Assembly: GCA_018662365.1 (NCBI GenBank)
Contig: JABJGH010000025.1
Coordinates: forward strand, 1 to 54,897
DNA: 54,897 bases
Origin: Chloroflexota bacterium
GTDB taxonomy: Bacteria > Chloroflexota > Anaerolineae > Anaerolineales > UBA11579
Reading direction: 5' to 3'
In this document: positions 51,483 through 54,897 of the stretch, in pieces
How positions within the stretch are numbered: the stretch's first letter is position 1
Layout of the letters: the number at the start of each line of letters is the position of its first letter
Made by a program: the position numbers and the translations under genes
The notes under the pieces: model-generated
Seen by the model: only the letters and a program-made list of their open reading frames with translations
What the model was told of the DNA's origin: nothing
Databases searched by the model: none

Positions 51483-53852
51483 ATGGCTCACGTTTCGCAT
51501 AAATTAAAAAATTCGTTTGAAGGTGCATTGGCTGGTGGGGGTGACCCCGCTACTTCCCCTCTTTATGTTTTCGGCCCATTCCTTAAACTTATTGTTGTTG
51601 CTGGAGTAGCCAACGTAACATTTGGCACATCGGTCTGGATGGTGATTCTTACGATCGCAGTGGTTTCTGCTATGTACCGATTAGTGATGAGATGGGTCAC
51701 CGATGGAAGTGGGGGCAGTGGTCTCAGCGAAGAAGAATTTGGTGGATGGGCAGTAAAAGTAAATGCTGCAATCACCTTTGTGGAATATACGCTTACCTTT
51801 TTGGTGAGTATGGCCGCAATGGTCACCTTTATCGCTGACCGAATTCCATTGCTCAATGAAAAATTCCTTTGGATTCAATATCGTACGCTTATCGCAATCG
51901 CTTTAAGTATCCTCACCGGCTGGCTGGTGAACCGCGGCCCCAAAATGGCTGCCCGAACATTTGGTCCCGCTACCGCTGGGGTATTAATTCTTTTATGGGC
52001 GATGGTGATTGCCACAATTGTAAAGTATGGCATCAGATTACCCGAATTTAATTTTGAGGCTTTTAATCCTGAATATTTAGAATTTACTATTGGTGGATAT
52101 GTACGCATCTTAGCAGTGATGACTGGCATTGAAGTTTTTGCAAACCTGGTTGCTGCCTATGATGGGACCCCTAGAGAAAAGAGCAACAAAGCTTTTAAAA
52201 GTTTGCTGATCATTATGGGCACAACCGCGATTACGATGTTGATCGTTGGTCCTGCTATTCTAGACCTTGCAGATTACAACAACCATGAAGTTTCCGTGTT
52301 TACCCAAACCATGGATCAACTGCTTCCGGCTCCCTTACCTTGGTTTGGAACGATGGTCGGTGTGCTGGTATTGATGTCTGCATCAGCGGCAAGCTCTCAG
52401 GGATTACAAAACTTAGCCCTAGGTTTAGCCAAGCGAAATTATATTCCACCAAATTTAGGAAAACAAAATAAATTTGAGGTGGCAGATAAACCCGTATGGA
52501 TCGAAGTCGCCATTGTTATCATTTGTTTCTTGTTTTTTGGCACCCATGAAGAAACGTATTTAGCGATCTATGCTGCCGGTGTTTTTATTCTATTAAGTAT
52601 GACTGGCTGGGCGGTAACCAAGAGGTTGATGAGGCAACTGGGCGGAAAGTTTTCAATCCCCACACTATTATTGATCGGCGGCACGATCTTGGCATCCTTG
52701 CTTACAACTGCTGCCACAGTGATCATCTTTAATGAAAGATTCTTGGAAGGGGCTTGGACATATTTCCTGTTTATTCCTCTGTTATTTGGTATTTTTACGT
52801 ATTTCAGAAACAGCTTGGGTGCGCCAAGTCCATTGATGGATTACCTTGGTCGTTTCGATGCTTCCCAGTTGGCAGGTTTTGGTCTTGGTCAGGCAGTTAG
52901 CGTTAGCGTCTCTGACTCAGAAGAAGAAGTGCCACAATTTTCCTGGCAGCCAGAAGCAATTGAAAAGAGTCGATGGCGTGATCAAACTGTCACACTTAAG
53001 AAAATTGTTGTGTTGTTGGACGGTTCTAAATACGCAGCCCAGGCCATTCCATATGCAGAATCTCTTTGTGTCAAAACAGGCGCAAAATTAATATTGCTTT
53101 CTGCCTTTAAGTCTGAAACGGAAGAAGAAGCAAAAAAGATCGAGAAAAAGAGAAAAACCTATCTTTCTCAAATCGCAGAAGAACTCAGTGAGAAAAATAT
53201 TACGGTTCAAAAAATAGTCCGTCAAGGGTCATTATCTGAAGTAACAAAAAGATTGGTCCATGAACAAAATATTAACCTTGTCGTCACCTCCACACGAGGG
53301 GCTTCTGGTAATGTACATTGGTTGAAGGGTGGTGTTTCTAGCAAATTGATGCGCACGATTACCACGCCAGTATTATTGGTGCCCGCAAAGGAAGATTCGA
53401 AATTTGGCAAACCAAATATTGAAAACATCCTTGTTTCATTAGACGGATCGATATATTCTGAGGCTGTACTTCCTTATGCCCGAGCATTAGCAAACGCTTA
53501 TTCTAGCGATCTTGTTTTGCTTTCTGTGCCTGCTGTGCCAGAGGCCGAAAGTTATCGTGCCCCTGGAATTGCAGTGGAAACGATTCGTTCTCAAATGGTT
53601 AATCGGATGGAAGATTTCCTTAAGGCGGTAGCCCGTTCCTTGTCAGAAGACAAGATCGATGTGAAATCTATCGTGACCGGGTCTCGTCCTTCTCAAACTA
53701 TCTTAAAAATTGGAAAAGAGGAAAAAGCAGATTTGATCATGATGACCTCACGTGGACGGGGAGACCTAGAAGTTTGGTTAACCGGGAGTGTTGCCGAATC
53801 TGTAGTGGAAAAAGCAGATAAAGCAGTGATGATGGTGCCAATTCATAAATAA
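51483..53852 (+). CDS. APC-superfamily permease fused to two universal stress (UspA) domains
   Basis: The N-terminal ~460 residues hold about twelve membrane helices of an APC-type transporter. GGGDPATSPLYVFGP near the start resembles the GDIGTSPLY motif of Kup potassium transporters, so a KimA/Kup-like potassium role is possible but unproven. The C-terminal ~300 residues carry two UspA domains (about 500-640 and 645-788, with GASGNVHWLKGGVSSKLM and GRGDLEVWLTGSVAESVV ATP-binding loops). AAGGATG precedes the ATG. It has its own promoter and leader terminator. Confidence 0.85.
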   Translation: MAHVSHKLKNSFEGALAGGGDPATSPLYVFGPFLKLIVVAGVANVTFGTSVWMVILTIAVVSAMYRLVMRWVTDGSGGSGLSEEEFGGWAVKVNAAITFVEYTLTFLVSMAAMVTFIADRIPLLNEKFLWIQYRTLIAIALSILTGWLVNRGPKMAARTFGPATAGVLILLWAMVIATIVKYGIRLPEFNFEAFNPEYLEFTIGGYVRILAVMTGIEVFANLVAAYDGTPREKSNKAFKSLLIIMGTTAITMLIVGPAILDLADYNNHEVSVFTQTMDQLLPAPLPWFGTMVGVLVLMSASAASSQGLQNLALGLAKRNYIPPNLGKQNKFEVADKPVWIEVAIVIICFLFFGTHEETYLAIYAAGVFILLSMTGWAVTKRLMRQLGGKFSIPTLLLIGGTILASLLTTAATVIIFNERFLEGAWTYFLFIPLLFGIFTYFRNSLGAPSPLMDYLGRFDASQLAGFGLGQAVSVSVSDSEEEVPQFSWQPEAIEKSRWRDQTVTLKKIVVLLDGSKYAAQAIPYAESLCVKTGAKLILLSAFKSETEEEAKKIEKKRKTYLSQIAEELSEKNITVQKIVRQGSLSEVTKRLVHEQNINLVVTSTRGASGNVHWLKGGVSSKLMRTITTPVLLVPAKEDSKFGKPNIENILVSLDGSIYSEAVLPYARALANAYSSDLVLLSVPAVPEAESYRAPGIAVETIRSQMVNRMEDFLKAVARSLSEDKIDVKSIVTGSRPSQTILKIGKEEKADLIMMTSRGRGDLEVWLTGSVAESVVEKADKAVMMVPIHK

Positions 53853-53885
53853 AAAGTATATATACACAAAAAAGGCGCACAAAAC

Positions 53886-53916
53886 TGAACTGCACCCCAA
53901 AAGGTGGACACAAAAC
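53886..53916. repeat. solitary IS3/IS150-like terminal repeat
   Basis: TGAACTGCACCCC-AAAAGG-TGGACAC resembles IS150-type ends and matches the IS end at 102-127 at about 20 of 30 positions. No transposase gene or second end lies beside it, so it is probably a relic. Confidence 0.5.
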
Positions 53917-53943
53917 AAAAAGAGCCTCGTGAGTTAGCGAGCC

Positions 53944-53974
53944 AGGCACCTTAGATCATAAGGTGCCTTTTTTT
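53944..53974. terminator. bidirectional intrinsic terminator
   Basis: AGGCACCTTA (53944-53953) pairs with TAAGGTGCCT (53959-53968), followed by a run of seven T. It ends the transporter gene and also suits the minus-strand gene that ends at 53993. Confidence 0.88.
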
Positions 53975-53992
53975 ATTTAATTTGTAAATTGG

Positions 53993-54823
53993 TTAAAAAA
54001 GGATCGATGCTAGCTCATTTCGGTAACTTCGTATTTCGGGGTCAGAAGGGGGCATTAATTCTAAAACGCCAAGGATCAACTTTTTAAGTTCATCATCTTT
54101 ATAATTTCGATCTGTCCGCAATACATCCAGCAAGCCATCCAATCCAGCATTAATATTTCCCAAACCGATTAAATGAATACTCTGGCGGAACATGATTCCC
54201 AGGTCATCTTCCTCAGTCTCATCATCCATAGAAAGGCCAGTCATACTTAGCGCTAAGGGGACCAGTTTTTCTGCAGATTGATATTCTTTACTGCTTGGAA
54301 ACGCATTCAAGATGACCAATGCATCAGAAGGCTTATTTTGGGCGATCAAACTTTTTGCTAATCCTAATAGGGCGATCGAATTATCTGGATCGGATTTTAA
54401 TGATTTTTGAAATGCAGGAATGGCTTCCTCCCACCGTTTCAAGGAAAGTAATCCTAATCCTTTTTCCCTCATCAGGTCATTTTTAGGATTCACCAATGCT
54501 TGAAGAAAATCTCTTATTTGTTTCTCGGACTTTATTCCGTTGAAACTGTTTGCAAGTTCACCCTTGAAATATGCGAATACTGTCGGTAGATTTGTGATAT
54601 TCATCCGCATGATCAAATTTTTATTTTCATCGGAATTAACCCGGGCCAACCGAAAAGCTCCCTTTGCTTCTTGGGCTAATTTTTCTAATATCAGGGAAAG
54701 CGCCTTACTTGTCTGGCTCCACTCGGCCCAAACATCCACAATTACGGGCACAGTGCTTGAATAAGACACCACTTCGTATTGATAATCGGCTTCGGTCACT
54801 TGAATAATATGATCAGATGACAT
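53993..54823 (-). CDS. YbbN/CnoX-like thioredoxin-fold TPR co-chaperone
   Basis: A thioredoxin-fold domain (1-110) with the usual WCGPC replaced by WSQTS (35-39), so it has no redox pair, followed by TPR repeats (about 115-270). This is the layout of E. coli CnoX (YbbN), which protects proteins and hands them to GroEL. Length (276) matches. The ~70 nt upstream show no clear promoter. Its function is inferred from that family. Confidence 0.87.
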   Translation of the reverse strand: MSSDHIIQVTEADYQYEVVSYSSTVPVIVDVWAEWSQTSKALSLILEKLAQEAKGAFRLARVNSDENKNLIMRMNITNLPTVFAYFKGELANSFNGIKSEKQIRDFLQALVNPKNDLMREKGLGLLSLKRWEEAIPAFQKSLKSDPDNSIALLGLAKSLIAQNKPSDALVILNAFPSSKEYQSAEKLVPLALSMTGLSMDDETEEDDLGIMFRQSIHLIGLGNINAGLDGLLDVLRTDRNYKDDELKKLILGVLELMPPSDPEIRSYRNELASILF

Positions 54824-54897
54824 TATTGATCCACTCCATTTTGGCTAAATTGCTGCTCAATAGAATAATCCTACCAGAAAATTATTTGTTTTTTATA

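Overview
The window reads as a stretch of chromosome from a mesophilic, AT-leaning Chloroflexota bacterium, most likely class Anaerolineae. The basis is inference from gene content: many short-signal lipoproteins with Thr/Pro-rich linkers (FW/NBR1-Ig, LysM, CBM9-like and S41 types), a CvnD-type GTPase beside a DUF4388 protein, a DUF2089 protein, and a site-2 protease with a YhaM-type HD nuclease. No ribosomal RNA, CRISPR array or prophage was seen. Genes are mostly in short operons on both strands.

Layout. 1-127: the start of an IS3-family element that has cut off the 3' end of a family 2 glycosyltransferase (78-809). 928-1091: tRNA-Asn with promoter and terminator. 1.2-5.7 kb (+): DUF4388 protein, CvnD-like GTPase, two paralogous FW-domain lipoproteins and queG. 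5.7-7.3 kb (-): ABC-2 exporter. 7.5-9.3 kb: luciferase-like oxidoreductase and a methyltransferase. 9.5-12.2 kb (-): zinc/manganese ABC importer. 12.2-15.4 kb (-): mutY, an RNHCP protein and pcm, then a small alpha/beta protein and an MBL-fold protein. 15.5-18.9 kb (+): glycan-related cluster with two GT4 enzymes. 18.9 kb (-): hpt.

19.5-22.8 kb is the most unusual part. A sigma70-type promoter drives two tandem GEMM-I (cyclic di-GMP) aptamers followed by a terminator, with no same-strand gene for about 1 kb; readthrough would run antisense to a membrane-protein gene. Next come a perfect CRP-type operator between divergent genes, a Crp/Fnr regulator with matching recognition residues, an HXXEE membrane protein, and a broken second copy of the regulator's DNA-binding domain.

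22.8-27.9 kb (-): E3 and E2 of a 2-oxoacid dehydrogenase (no E1 here) and a membrane Fe-S oxidoreductase preceded by a consensus promoter and a candidate leader ORF. 28.0-29.4 kb: AT-rich islet of unknown genes. 29.4-35.4 kb (-): HAD, MFS and S41 genes, DUF1801, an orphan urocanate hydratase and an Rrf2 regulator, with a 26-bp perfect palindrome. 35.6-37.9 kb (+): UDP-glucose dehydrogenase and a methyltransferase. 37.9-43.8 kb: DsbA-like protein, a flavoprotein-like TIM barrel with a CDP-alcohol transferase, a MerR/TipA regulator with a 19-bp-spacer promoter, a lipid methyltransferase-like protein, DUF2089, FmdB and YhaM. 43.9-49.8 kb: TPR protein, lipoproteins and an M50 protease. 49.87 kb: tRNA-Sec, so this organism decodes UGA as selenocysteine. 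50.3-54.8 kb: CBM9-like lipoprotein, an APC transporter fused to two Usp domains behind a leader terminator, a lone IS3-type end, and a YbbN/CnoX-like co-chaperone.

All domain assignments come from reading motifs by eye. No search or folding program was run, and identities quoted are hand counts.
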